From assembly GCA_002699125.1 (NCBI GenBank), contig PABI01000073.1:1-64000 (forward strand): 64,000 nt of DNA, in the 5' to 3' direction. The DNA is from Anaerolineaceae bacterium (GTDB lineage Bacteria > Chloroflexota > Anaerolineae > Promineifilales > Promineifilaceae). The position numbers and the translations under genes were made by a program. Below the pieces are notes generated by a model. It searched no databases, was not told the origin of the DNA, and was given only the letters and a program-made list of their open reading frames with translations. Numbering within the stretch: position 1 is the stretch's first letter; each line of letters starts with the position of its first letter. Positions 57,764 through 64,000 of this stretch are shown piece by piece.

Positions 57764-58420
57764 ATGGACCTTGCTTCCGTCGATAAACTGTTAACCACCA
57801 CCCGCTCCGTGCGCAAACGGCTAGACCTGGACCGCCCCGTTCCGCCCGAAATCATCGAGGAATGTTTGGAGATCGCTATTCAAGCGCCCACCGGCAGCAA
57901 CTCGCAGGGCTGGCACTTTATGATTGTCACCGACGCGGAAAAACGAGCCCAGATTGGCGAGCTGTACAAGCAGTCATTCTTCATTTATGCGCGCTCCAGC
58001 CAGGAACAAGTGGAAAGCCGGGGCAATCGGGAACATGATCCGGAACAGCAAAGCCGCGTGGTGAAATCGGCCGTTTATCTGGCGCAAAACATGCACAAAG
58101 TGCCGGTATTGGTTATTCCTTGCATTGAGGGGCGCGTCGAAACGTTGGGGCCAATGGCGCAGGCCGGACTCTATGGCTCCATCCTGCCTGCAACCTGGTC
58201 CTTCATGCTGGCTTTGCGGGCACGCGGGCTGGGCACATCTTGGACAACCTTACACCTGCGCTACGAGAATGAAATCGCGGAAATTCTGCAGATCCCTAAA
58301 CATATTACCCAGGCGGCGCTGCTGCCGGTCGCTTATTTCACCGGAGAAGATTTCAAACCCGCCAAGCGCGTTCCGGCAGCGCAGGTTACTTCGTGGGAAA
58401 ACTGGGGCAGCAAACGGTAA
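57764..58420 (+). CDS. Nitroreductase family protein
   Basis: FMN-dependent oxidoreductase, 218 aa. Opening RSVRKRLDLDRPVPPEIIEE, flavin loop QAPTGSNSQGWHFMIVTD, and LGTSWTTLHL before the C-terminal arm. The long loop (EQVESRGNREHDPEQQ) resembles the mycobacterial-type nitroreductase relatives that use F420 or FMN. GTAGGAGAG precedes the ATG. Substrate unknown. Confidence 0.88.
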   Translation: MDLASVDKLLTTTRSVRKRLDLDRPVPPEIIEECLEIAIQAPTGSNSQGWHFMIVTDAEKRAQIGELYKQSFFIYARSSQEQVESRGNREHDPEQQSRVVKSAVYLAQNMHKVPVLVIPCIEGRVETLGPMAQAGLYGSILPATWSFMLALRARGLGTSWTTLHLRYENEIAEILQIPKHITQAALLPVAYFTGEDFKPAKRVPAAQVTSWENWGSKR

Positions 58421-58428
58421 ACAAATAC

Positions 58429-58481
58429 TTCCCCGGAAACTGCATTTTAAATAGGCGGCTCTTCAAAAAGTTTCCGGGGAA
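58429..58481. terminator. Hairpin after the nitroreductase gene
   Basis: Perfect 13-bp arms TTCCCCGGAAACT (58429-58441) and AGTTTCCGGGGAA (58469-58481) with a 27-nt loop, in the 80-bp convergent spacer. Confidence 0.7.
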
Positions 58482-58500
58482 TTGTCATGATTTTGGTAAT

Positions 58501-59082
58501 TTACTCCAGCGAATCAATGAAACGGCTAACGCCATTTTCATCCCAATTGTCCTGATCGCCGAAGATCATCAACATGCCGGGGCTGCCACTTTTTGCTTCA
58601 AATACACCCACAATCTGTCGCACGTTGTTCCCTAAACTATCGGTGCCTTCGTAGGTGCCTAAGGTAGCCTCAGCCCCATTGATGGTAACATCCTCGCTGC
58701 TGACAAACTCCAGGTTCACATTTTGGCCAGACCCGGTTCGGTTAGCAAAGGCGTCGCGCATTTGCTGCTGCATTTGCTCTTCATCCCCCGCCAGCGAGGC
58801 CGGGAACTCGGCCAGCATGATCATCGACTCTTCGCTGGGGCCAGTGATGAAGGCCATGCGAAAACCGAGGAAGTTCATGGCACCCTGTTCGCTGTAGCCA
58901 GAGGGCAGATCGTATTCGACGATGGATTGAGCTACTTCGGCCGCTTCAGCGGGATCGTCCATATTTTCAGCAAAATTCTCAAACATACGCGGCAGTACCA
59001 GAGCCGCTACTATGGCAATCAGGCAACAAACGCCCAAAATACCCCCAATAATCCCAATTACAATTTTTGTATTCCGACTCAT
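58501..59082 (-). CDS. Membrane-anchored protein of unknown function
   Basis: 193 aa. One N-terminal membrane helix (IVIGIIGGILGVCCLIAIVA), a helical acidic spacer (ENMDDPAEAAEVAQSIVEYD), then a beta-rich outer domain (GAMNFLGFRMAFITGPSEES to DQDNWDENGVSRFIDSLE). It is reminiscent of DUF4367/PsbP-like exported domains but I cannot name the family. GGAGG precedes the ATG at 59082. Confidence 0.7.
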   Translation of the reverse strand: MSRNTKIVIGIIGGILGVCCLIAIVAALVLPRMFENFAENMDDPAEAAEVAQSIVEYDLPSGYSEQGAMNFLGFRMAFITGPSEESMIMLAEFPASLAGDEEQMQQQMRDAFANRTGSGQNVNLEFVSSEDVTINGAEATLGTYEGTDSLGNNVRQIVGVFEAKSGSPGMLMIFGDQDNWDENGVSRFIDSLE

Positions 59083-59262
59083 TGAAAATCCTCCATGGAT
59101 AGACAGATGACAAACGGCCGTACCGCACCATTATGTAAACTTTTTAATTAACCTCATTTTGATAACCACCGGTATTAAAGACCGAACCGATCCCTTTTGT
59201 CAACTTGAGAAACTGCACCGTTGCCCTGATAAAATGCGGCAGATTAACGGCCGTTGTGAAAA

Positions 59263-59292
59263 TTGACGCAACCGGCTAAAATTAAGTATAAT
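59263..59292 (+). promoter_or_regulatory. Promoter of the DAHP synthase gene
   Basis: TTGACG (59263-59268), 18 nt, TATAAT (59287-59292). The start is expected near 59300, giving a leader of about 225 nt. The adjacent 59083-59262 stretch holds no gene and two ACGGCCGT copies. Confidence 0.65.
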
Positions 59293-59328
59293 TCGTTCAA
59301 AATATTTTGAAAGTTCTGTTACTTCATT

Positions 59329-59438
59329 GTAAAAGCCAAAATGACTTTTAAATTAGACCGATTGCGAAATTGGCTTTTACTTGAGCAAACCACAGAGAAA
59401 TCGAACCTCGGTTTTCAAAATACTTCCTGTGGTTTGCT
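59329..59438 (+). promoter_or_regulatory. Two-hairpin leader of the DAHP synthase mRNA
   Basis: Hairpin 1: GTAAAAGCCAA (59329-59339) with TTGGCTTTTAC (59370-59380). Hairpin 2: AGCAAACCACAG (59384-59395) with CTGTGGTTTGCT (59427-59438). They are 3 bp apart. No T-box motif (GGTGGNACCGCG), Trp-codon run or T-run was seen, so the mechanism, if any, is open. Confidence 0.6.
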
Positions 59439-59526
59439 ACGATTGGCACTCCTAAAAATTTGTTAGATAATCAGCCAAATCTTGAGAGACCAATCAATAT
59501 TTAAAGACAAACTAACAAGGAAAATT

Positions 59527-60366
59527 GTGAGCATCCTGTCGAAAACTCAAACAACTTCGCCTAAATCACTGTCCGCGTCGCTGACCAAACCGGTACTCAT
59601 TACGTCTGATTTTGCTGTGGGTAGCAGCAACGTGGTATTGATGGCCGGTCCCTGTTCGGTGGAAAGCTATGCCCAAACGCGGGCTGCGGCTGAAGCGGTG
59701 GCTCGCATTGGCGGGCGCGTGCTGCGCGGCGGTGCTTTTAAGCCGCGCACCGCACCAGACAGCTTTCAAGGTCTCGGTGACGAAGGGCTAGAAATTTTGC
59801 GCGACGTGGCCGATGAGTTTGGCCTACTGGTCATTACCGAGGCATTAGCCGTTGAACATGTGCCGTTGGTGGCCCGCTATGCCGACATCATCCAGCTGGG
59901 CAGCCGCAACATGCAGCATTATCCTCTGCTTTGGGCTGTAGGAAAGTTGGAAAAGCCTGTCCTGCTCAAGCGTGGTTTTATGTCAACAATTGATGAATGG
60001 CTTAAGGCCGCCGAACATATCAGCAGCCGAGGCAACACAAACATCATGCTGTGTGAACGGGGCATTCGCACGTTTGAAACAGCCACGCGCAACACGCTGG
60101 ACACCAATGGCATCGCTCTGGCCAAGCAGCTCAGCCCCTATCCCGTCATTGCCGATCCCAGCCACGCCACCGGACGCGCCGACCTGGTGCTGCCCGCCGC
60201 GCGTGCCGCCGTCGCTGCCGGAGCCGATGGTCTGCTGGTAGAGTTTCATCCCGACCCGGCCAATGCGCTTTCTGACGGCCAACAATCGCTGCCGCTGACG
60301 GCCCTGCCCCATTTTGTTGAAGAGGTGGGCAAGATTACAGCCGTTTTCGGACGGAATTTTACCTAA
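59527..60366 (+). CDS. aroF: 3-deoxy-7-phosphoheptulonate synthase (DAHP synthase, AroA(G)/KDO8PS type)
   Basis: First step of the shikimate pathway: PEP + erythrose-4-P. 279 aa from the GTG at 59527 (AAGGA 5 nt upstream); a TTG 45 bp earlier is less likely. Motifs: [92 protein letters not shown]. It lacks a fused chorismate mutase or ACT domain, so feedback by that route is not evident. An N-terminal extra stretch precedes the barrel, as in the type I-beta enzymes. Confidence 0.93.
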   Translation: MSILSKTQTTSPKSLSASLTKPVLITSDFAVGSSNVVLMAGPCSVESYAQTRAAAEAVARIGGRVLRGGAFKPRTAPDSFQGLGDEGLEILRDVADEFGLLVITEALAVEHVPLVARYADIIQLGSRNMQHYPLLWAVGKLEKPVLLKRGFMSTIDEWLKAAEHISSRGNTNIMLCERGIRTFETATRNTLDTNGIALAKQLSPYPVIADPSHATGRADLVLPAARAAVAAGADGLLVEFHPDPANALSDGQQSLPLTALPHFVEEVGKITAVFGRNFT

Positions 60367-60374
60367 ATTGATTG

Positions 60375-60443
60375 GCCACAGAGAACACAGAGCTTTAGGG
60401 GAAAATCGCCTCATCTCTCCTTATGCTCTGTACACTCTGTGGC
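60375..60443. repeat. CCACAGAG inverted repeat, terminator-like (copy A)
   Basis: GGCCACAGAGAACACAGAGC pairs with GCTCTGTACACTCTGTGGC, then TTTTTTC. 8 bp past the aroF stop; probably its terminator on the plus strand. Same family as 61920-61978. Confidence 0.75.
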
Positions 60444-60476
60444 TTTTTTCTGGCCCGTTCAACAGCTTAAGACTTT

Positions 60477-60929
60477 ATGACCGACTTTATCTTCAGCCTG
60501 GGCTACTTTGGGCTGTTTCTCATCAGCTTTTTGTCCGCCTCGCTGCTGCCGCTGGCATCTGAAGTCTTTGTGGTTGGGATGCCGCCGCTAGGCTACAACG
60601 TTTGGGTCGTAATCGTCGTGGCAACCGTCGGGAGCTACTCGGGTTCTGTGGTAAATTACATGATTGGCAAAAAGGGCACTGATTTTGTGTTGGGCCGTTA
60701 CATTAAAATTGATCCCAAAACCTGGGACCGGGCCGAACGATTTTACGAGCGTTGGGGGCCGGTTGCCCTCTTTTTTTCCTGGGTACCGTTTATTGGGGAT
60801 CCTTTAACGGCCGTTGCCGGTGCCCTCAATATGCATTTTGGCATCTTCAGTTTTTGGGTACTGTTTGGCAAAACGCTGCGCTACCTGGTGCTGTTGGGCA
60901 TTGCCTCCCGCTTCCTCAAAATGTTCTAG
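60477..60929 (+). CDS. YqaA-type VTT-domain membrane protein (DedA superfamily)
   Basis: 150 aa with about five hydrophobic helices. ASLLPLASEVFVVGMPPLG and GSVVNYMIGKKG then GPVALFFSWVPFIGDPLTAVAG, the typical SNARE-assoc/YqaA pattern with the conserved FxxxxPFIGD. Possibly a lipid transporter or scramblase-like protein (superfamily knowledge); substrate unknown. Confidence 0.88.
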   Translation: MTDFIFSLGYFGLFLISFLSASLLPLASEVFVVGMPPLGYNVWVVIVVATVGSYSGSVVNYMIGKKGTDFVLGRYIKIDPKTWDRAERFYERWGPVALFFSWVPFIGDPLTAVAGALNMHFGIFSFWVLFGKTLRYLVLLGIASRFLKMF

Positions 60930-60963
60930 CTCAATTGCCATTGCTAGAATAATGAAAAATAGA

Positions 60964-61013
60964 ACGCTGATTTACCTGATCTTCCTGATCAGTACAATCA
61001 GGTAAATCAGCGT
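60964..61013. repeat. Inverted repeat (GCAGATTTGCCTGATC family, copy B)
   Basis: ACGCTGATTTACCTGAT (60964-60980) and ATCAGGTAAATCAGCGT (60997-61013) perfect 17-bp arms, 16-nt loop. Shares the TTTxCCTGATC-TTCCTGATCAG core with 43313-43357. It is 24 bp before the cyclase GTG. Confidence 0.8.
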
Positions 61014-61036
61014 CCCATTCAAAAAGGAGTAAACTT

Positions 61037-61912
61037 GTGAAATTTATTGATCTGACCATTCCGCTGGGCATTGGTACGCCCCCTTGGCCCACTTATGAAC
61101 CCCTTCAGGTGAAATATTTCAAGCGGCTAGCGCCAAATGGTGCCAACGGACAGGTGGTTACTCACAGCAATCACGTCGGCACCCATCTGGATGGCGAAAT
61201 TCATTTCTACACCCCCGGCAAAGATATTGCCCAACTTGATTTTAACTTTCTAGCAGGCGATGCAGCCATCGTTGACTTAAGTGACGTGTGTGGCGATTAC
61301 GATGTGTACACGCCTGCGATGATTGAAGAACGCGTGGAAGTACGCGAGGGCGACATCCTCATCATCCACACCGGCTACCACCACTTTGGCTGGGACCAGC
61401 CTTATGGCAATGAGGTCCGCTACATGGTGATGCATCCCGGCCCGGATGCCCGCTTTGCTCAATGGTGCATCGACAAAAAGATCAAGTGGATTGGCGTGGA
61501 CTGCGGCAGCGCCGACCATCCCATGAACACCAAAATTCGCGACTGGATGCCGGCCCAGGCGGAAGATGCCGACGCTCATTTCCGGGAAAAATACGGTAAA
61601 CCGCTGGCCGATTACTTTACCAAGGATATGTACCAGATGATGCATTTGTGGATGTTCGACAAGGGCATCATTCATGCTGAATGCGTGGGCGGGGACATTG
61701 ATTTGCTGGTCAACCGCCGGGTGCAGGTGGGCTGCTTCCCCTGGCGCTTTGTCGATGGCGAGGCCAGCATCGCCCGTATCGTGGCCATGGTGGACGATGA
61801 CGAATACGACGAATTAATGGCCAAAAAGGCCGAAATGCCCAAAACCAAGTTCGGCGACTGCTACGACCCAGTGCATGTGGAGCGGCTGGGCGGGCGCGGC
61901 CCGGTTTACTAA
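61037..61912 (+). CDS. Cyclase-family metal hydrolase (kynurenine formamidase-like)
   Basis: 291 aa, starts with GTG (AAGGAG upstream). The metal motif HSNHVGTHLDGEIHF is clear, with THTGYHHFG and MHPGPDARFAQWCIDKK further on and VDCGSADHPMN, all marks of the PF04199 cyclase family. Members include kynurenine formamidase and isatin hydrolase; the actual substrate is unknown. It could be part of an aromatic-compound pathway, since DAHP synthase and trpB are near, but that is a weak inference. Confidence 0.88.
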   Translation: MKFIDLTIPLGIGTPPWPTYEPLQVKYFKRLAPNGANGQVVTHSNHVGTHLDGEIHFYTPGKDIAQLDFNFLAGDAAIVDLSDVCGDYDVYTPAMIEERVEVREGDILIIHTGYHHFGWDQPYGNEVRYMVMHPGPDARFAQWCIDKKIKWIGVDCGSADHPMNTKIRDWMPAQAEDADAHFREKYGKPLADYFTKDMYQMMHLWMFDKGIIHAECVGGDIDLLVNRRVQVGCFPWRFVDGEASIARIVAMVDDDEYDELMAKKAEMPKTKFGDCYDPVHVERLGGRGPVY

Positions 61913-61919
61913 ATTATTT

Positions 61920-61978
61920 GCCACAGAGGACACAGAGCAAAAAGAGAAAATGTCTTAATCCTCTGTTCCCTCTGTGGC
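61920..61978. repeat. CCACAGAG inverted repeat, terminator-like (copy C)
   Basis: GCCACAGAGG (61920-61929) and CCTCTGTGGC (61969-61978) with further ACAGAG/CTCTGT pairing, then TTTTTTT. 7 bp past the cyclase stop. A shadow open frame across it (61918-62043) is spurious. Confidence 0.75.
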
Positions 61979-62043
61979 TTTTTTTCGCCTGTATTTTGGT
62001 TAGTCAAGTTTTAAAATTTGACCAACGATTGCTGGAGCAGATC

Positions 62044-62565
62044 ATGAAAAATGAAGCTTTGTTTACGGCCGTTCCCCACCTCCCCCACCTCATAGAATCC
62101 GCCGATCATGTTGACATGAAATCAATCAGCGGCGAGGTTTCCTTAAGACAATTTATTGCCGGCATGATTTCTTACAGTCCTGGCTGGGTCAAATTTCTCT
62201 ACGGCGTGCGCTGGTTTTTTGTGCGGCTGTTGGGGATGAAGCAAGAAGGCATGCCCCAGGAGCTGACAATGCAAGCGGAAGATGTCTCATTTGTGACGGG
62301 GGAACCAGCGGCCTTTTTCTCGGTAAAAATGGCAAAGGAAGACAAATACTGGTTTGCCGGGATCACTGAATCCCACCTGACGGCTCATTTGGGCGTCATT
62401 GTGGAGCCAGGCCAGCCAAACCGCTTTCACGTGCTGACGATTGTCCATTACAACCGTTGGACGGGCCCGGTGTACTTTAATGTGATACGGCCGTTTCATC
62501 ACATCGTTGTCAGGCAAATGATGAAGGCAGGCGTGCAGCAGCCGTTACGCTTGCAGGAAGCTTAA
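62044..62565 (+). CDS. DUF2867 family protein
   Basis: 173 aa from the ATG at 62044 (MKNEALFTAVPHLPHL), GGAGCAGATC upstream; earlier starts would include the repeat. Marks: SADHVDMKSISGEVSLRQF, then ITESHLTAHLGVIVEP and FNVIRPFHHIVVRQMMKAG. Resembles DUF2867 (SRPBCC-like) proteins; function unknown. Ends overlap the arsenate reductase gene by 21 bp tail to tail. An ACGGCCGT copy gives TAVP. Confidence 0.78.
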   Translation: MKNEALFTAVPHLPHLIESADHVDMKSISGEVSLRQFIAGMISYSPGWVKFLYGVRWFFVRLLGMKQEGMPQELTMQAEDVSFVTGEPAAFFSVKMAKEDKYWFAGITESHLTAHLGVIVEPGQPNRFHVLTIVHYNRWTGPVYFNVIRPFHHIVVRQMMKAGVQQPLRLQEA

Positions 62566-62958
62566 AATCTGGTCGGCTATCTCGTCGCGAATTTGGCGAA
62601 ATACGGCCGTTACCTCCTCATCCGTCCCCGTGGCCTCTGCCGGATCGTAAAAACCGATGTGGGTCTTTTGCCCCGCCTTTTCCAGCCAGACCGGGCACGT
62701 TTCTTTGGCCGAATCGCAAACGGTGATCACGTGATCAAAATATTGCCCGCGAAACAGCTCTGTCGATTTTGACTCGTTCTGGCTCAGGTCAATGCCCAGC
62801 TCCCCCATGACGGCAATCGCCTTGGGATGCACAGTGCCGCTGGGCTGCGTCCCGGCCGAGTACGCCACAAATTGATCACCCAGCCGAGCATTAATCAACC
62901 CCTCAGCCATCTGGCTGCGGCAGGAATTTCCGGTACACAACACTAAAACTTTTTTCAT
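62545..62958 (-). CDS. arsC: Arsenate reductase, low-molecular-weight phosphatase type
   Basis: 137 aa. P-loop VLCTGNSCRSQMAEG, the C-X5-R of LMW-PTP, with the redox cysteines in VCDSAKETCPVW and the acid loop GFYDPAEATG. This is the thioredoxin-coupled ArsC type, not the glutaredoxin type. GGAAAAATT precedes the ATG. No arsR or arsB is adjacent, so a phosphatase role is possible, but the Cys pair favours arsenate reduction. Confidence 0.9.
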   Translation of the reverse strand: MKKVLVLCTGNSCRSQMAEGLINARLGDQFVAYSAGTQPSGTVHPKAIAVMGELGIDLSQNESKSTELFRGQYFDHVITVCDSAKETCPVWLEKAGQKTHIGFYDPAEATGTDEEVTAVFRQIRDEIADQILSFLQA

Positions 62959-62998
62959 TTAATTTTTCCACATCGTTGGTCAAGATTAAAAACTTGAC

Positions 62999-64000
62999 CT
63001 ACAAATCCAGGGCAGACAGCACCGTGTTGAGGTCTTTGTCTCCCCGACCGCTTAAATTGACCAAAATGATTTGATCCGGCCGCATTTTGGGCGCTTGCTT
63101 GATCGCTTCGGCCACAGCGTGGCTACTTTCCAGCGCCGGAATGATGCCCTCAGTTTTACATAACGTTTGAAACGCTGCCAGCGCCTCTTCATCTGTGGCG
63201 TACGTGTAGCCCGCCCGCTCCTGGTCGCGCAGCAAAGCGTGTTCCGGCCCCACGCTGGGGTAATCCAGCCCGGCACTGATGCTGTGTGTTTCCATGATCT
63301 GGCCATCGGCCGTTTGCATCACGTAGCTTTTGGTGCCGTGCAGTACACCCACGCGGGCAATGTTCATGTCGGCGAAGCGAGCGGCGTGTTTGCCGCTGGC
63401 AATACTCTCACCCCCCGCCTCCACGCCAATCAGCACCACGTCCTCATCATCGCGGAAAGCATGGAAGATGCCCATCGCATTGCTGCCGCCGCCCACGCAG
63501 GCGATGATCGTGTCGGGCAATTGGCCCACTTCGTCCAGCATTTGCTGCCTGGCTTCGTGGCCGATCACGCTTTGAAAGTCGCGCACCATCATCGGGTACG
63601 GATGTGGTCCCAAAACCGAGCCAAGCAAATAGTGCGTTGTTTCCACGTTGGTCACCCAGTCGCGAATGGCTTCGTTGATGGCATCCTTGAGCGTTTTGCT
63701 GCCGCTTTCCACGGCACGCACTTCGGCCCCGAGCAGCTTCATGCGGTAGACGTTGGGCTGCTGCCGGGCAATATCGACGCTGCCCATGTAGACGATACAC
63801 TCCAGCCCCAGCAGCGCACACGCCGTGGCCGTTCCCACGCCATGCTGCCCCGCCCCCGTCTCGGCTACGATGCGGGTTTTGCCCATGCGCTGCGCCAACA
63901 GCGCCTGCCCCAGGGCGTTATTGATTTTATGCGCCCCGGTGTGGTTCAAATCTTCCCGCTTAAAGTAGATTTGCGCCCCGCCCAGGCTGGTGGAGAGACG
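62999..64000 (-). CDS. trpB: Tryptophan synthase beta chain (5' end beyond window)
   Basis: Makes tryptophan from indole and serine. The visible part is open to base 64000; it begins [18 protein letters not shown] and continues [18 protein letters not shown], with the PLP lysine in HKINN, then [17 protein letters not shown], the phosphate loop [14 protein letters not shown], and the substrate region [12 protein letters not shown]. About 334 codons are seen; the first ~70 are missing. It lies 40 bp from arsC. Confidence 0.96.
   Translation of the reverse strand, partial: RLSTSLGGAQIYFKREDLNHTGAHKINNALGQALLAQRMGKTRIVAETGAGQHGVGTATACALLGLECIVYMGSVDIARQQPNVYRMKLLGAEVRAVESGSKTLKDAINEAIRDWVTNVETTHYLLGSVLGPHPYPMMVRDFQSVIGHEARQQMLDEVGQLPDTIIACVGGGSNAMGIFHAFRDDEDVVLIGVEAGGESIASGKHAARFADMNIARVGVLHGTKSYVMQTADGQIMETHSISAGLDYPSVGPEHALLRDQERAGYTYATDEEALAAFQTLCKTEGIIPALESSHAVAEAIKQAPKMRPDQIILVNLSGRGDKDLNTVLSALDL

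Overview
This 64 kb window looks like chromosomal DNA from a Chloroflexota bacterium, probably of the Anaerolineae type. That placement is an inference from gene content: a complete-style nuoA-L operon, a fused glycyl-tRNA synthetase (GlyQS), an FMN-riboswitch-controlled RibXYZ-type riboflavin transporter, several ECF sigma/anti-sigma pairs, and secreted DUF4397, DUF4349 and DUF5666 proteins. No phage, transposase, plasmid or CRISPR signature was seen. Most genes are on the minus strand.

Layout. 1-12.2 kb: NADH-quinone oxidoreductase (complex I) operon nuoABCDEFGHIJKL, transcribed leftward from a TTGCCA-N17-TAGAAT promoter; nuoL runs off the left edge. 12.4-16.4 kb: primary sigma factor and DNA primase. 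16.5-20 kb: an ECF sigma factor, its RskA-like anti-sigma factor and a secreted DUF4397 protein, linked by a three-copy spaced promoter-like motif. 20-24 kb: GlyQS and RecO. 24.1-28.7 kb: a DUF5694 protein, then a molybdenum/tungsten cluster with a protoglobin-MoaD fusion, MoaD, a small MoaD-associated protein and an aldehyde:ferredoxin oxidoreductase. 28.7-33.8 kb: cytidine deaminase, a short GlmU-like protein, a region-2-only sigma factor, tRNA-Gln(TTG), recR, ybaB and dnaX. 34-42.2 kb: a kinase/ATPase/TPR regulator, a large secreted subtilase with a GGNYWA repeat tail, and a GAF histidine kinase. 42.3-47.1 kb: a nucleotide-sugar epimerase, rimI-tsaB-tsaE, a metallophosphoesterase and a DUF4349 lipoprotein. 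47.3-50.3 kb: riboflavin ABC transporter with FMN riboswitch. 50.4-59 kb: small enzymes and regulators, a 59-residue membrane protein missed by length cutoffs, an ECF sigma/FecR-DUF5666 pair, an RNA m5C methyltransferase and a nitroreductase. 59-64 kb: DAHP synthase with a structured leader, a VTT membrane protein, a cyclase-family hydrolase, DUF2867, arsenate reductase and trpB (cut by the right edge).

Two window-wide patterns stand out. First, the 8-bp palindrome ACGGCCGT (often AACGGCCGTT) occurs roughly 85-90 times by hand count, in genes and spacers on both strands, where about one or two would be expected by chance; it resembles the HIP1 phenomenon of cyanobacteria. Second, spacers carry several families of inverted-repeat elements; one sits in frame inside the RNA methyltransferase gene and another supplies the ribosome binding site of ribZ.

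The strongest candidates for undescribed biology are the ACGGCCGT iteration, the heme-globin/MoaD fusion beside a tungsten-type oxidoreductase, and the AATTACGAA-N9-GTTTTGTAY motif that appears to define a small ECF autoregulon. All coordinates and counts were read by eye; no database search was run.
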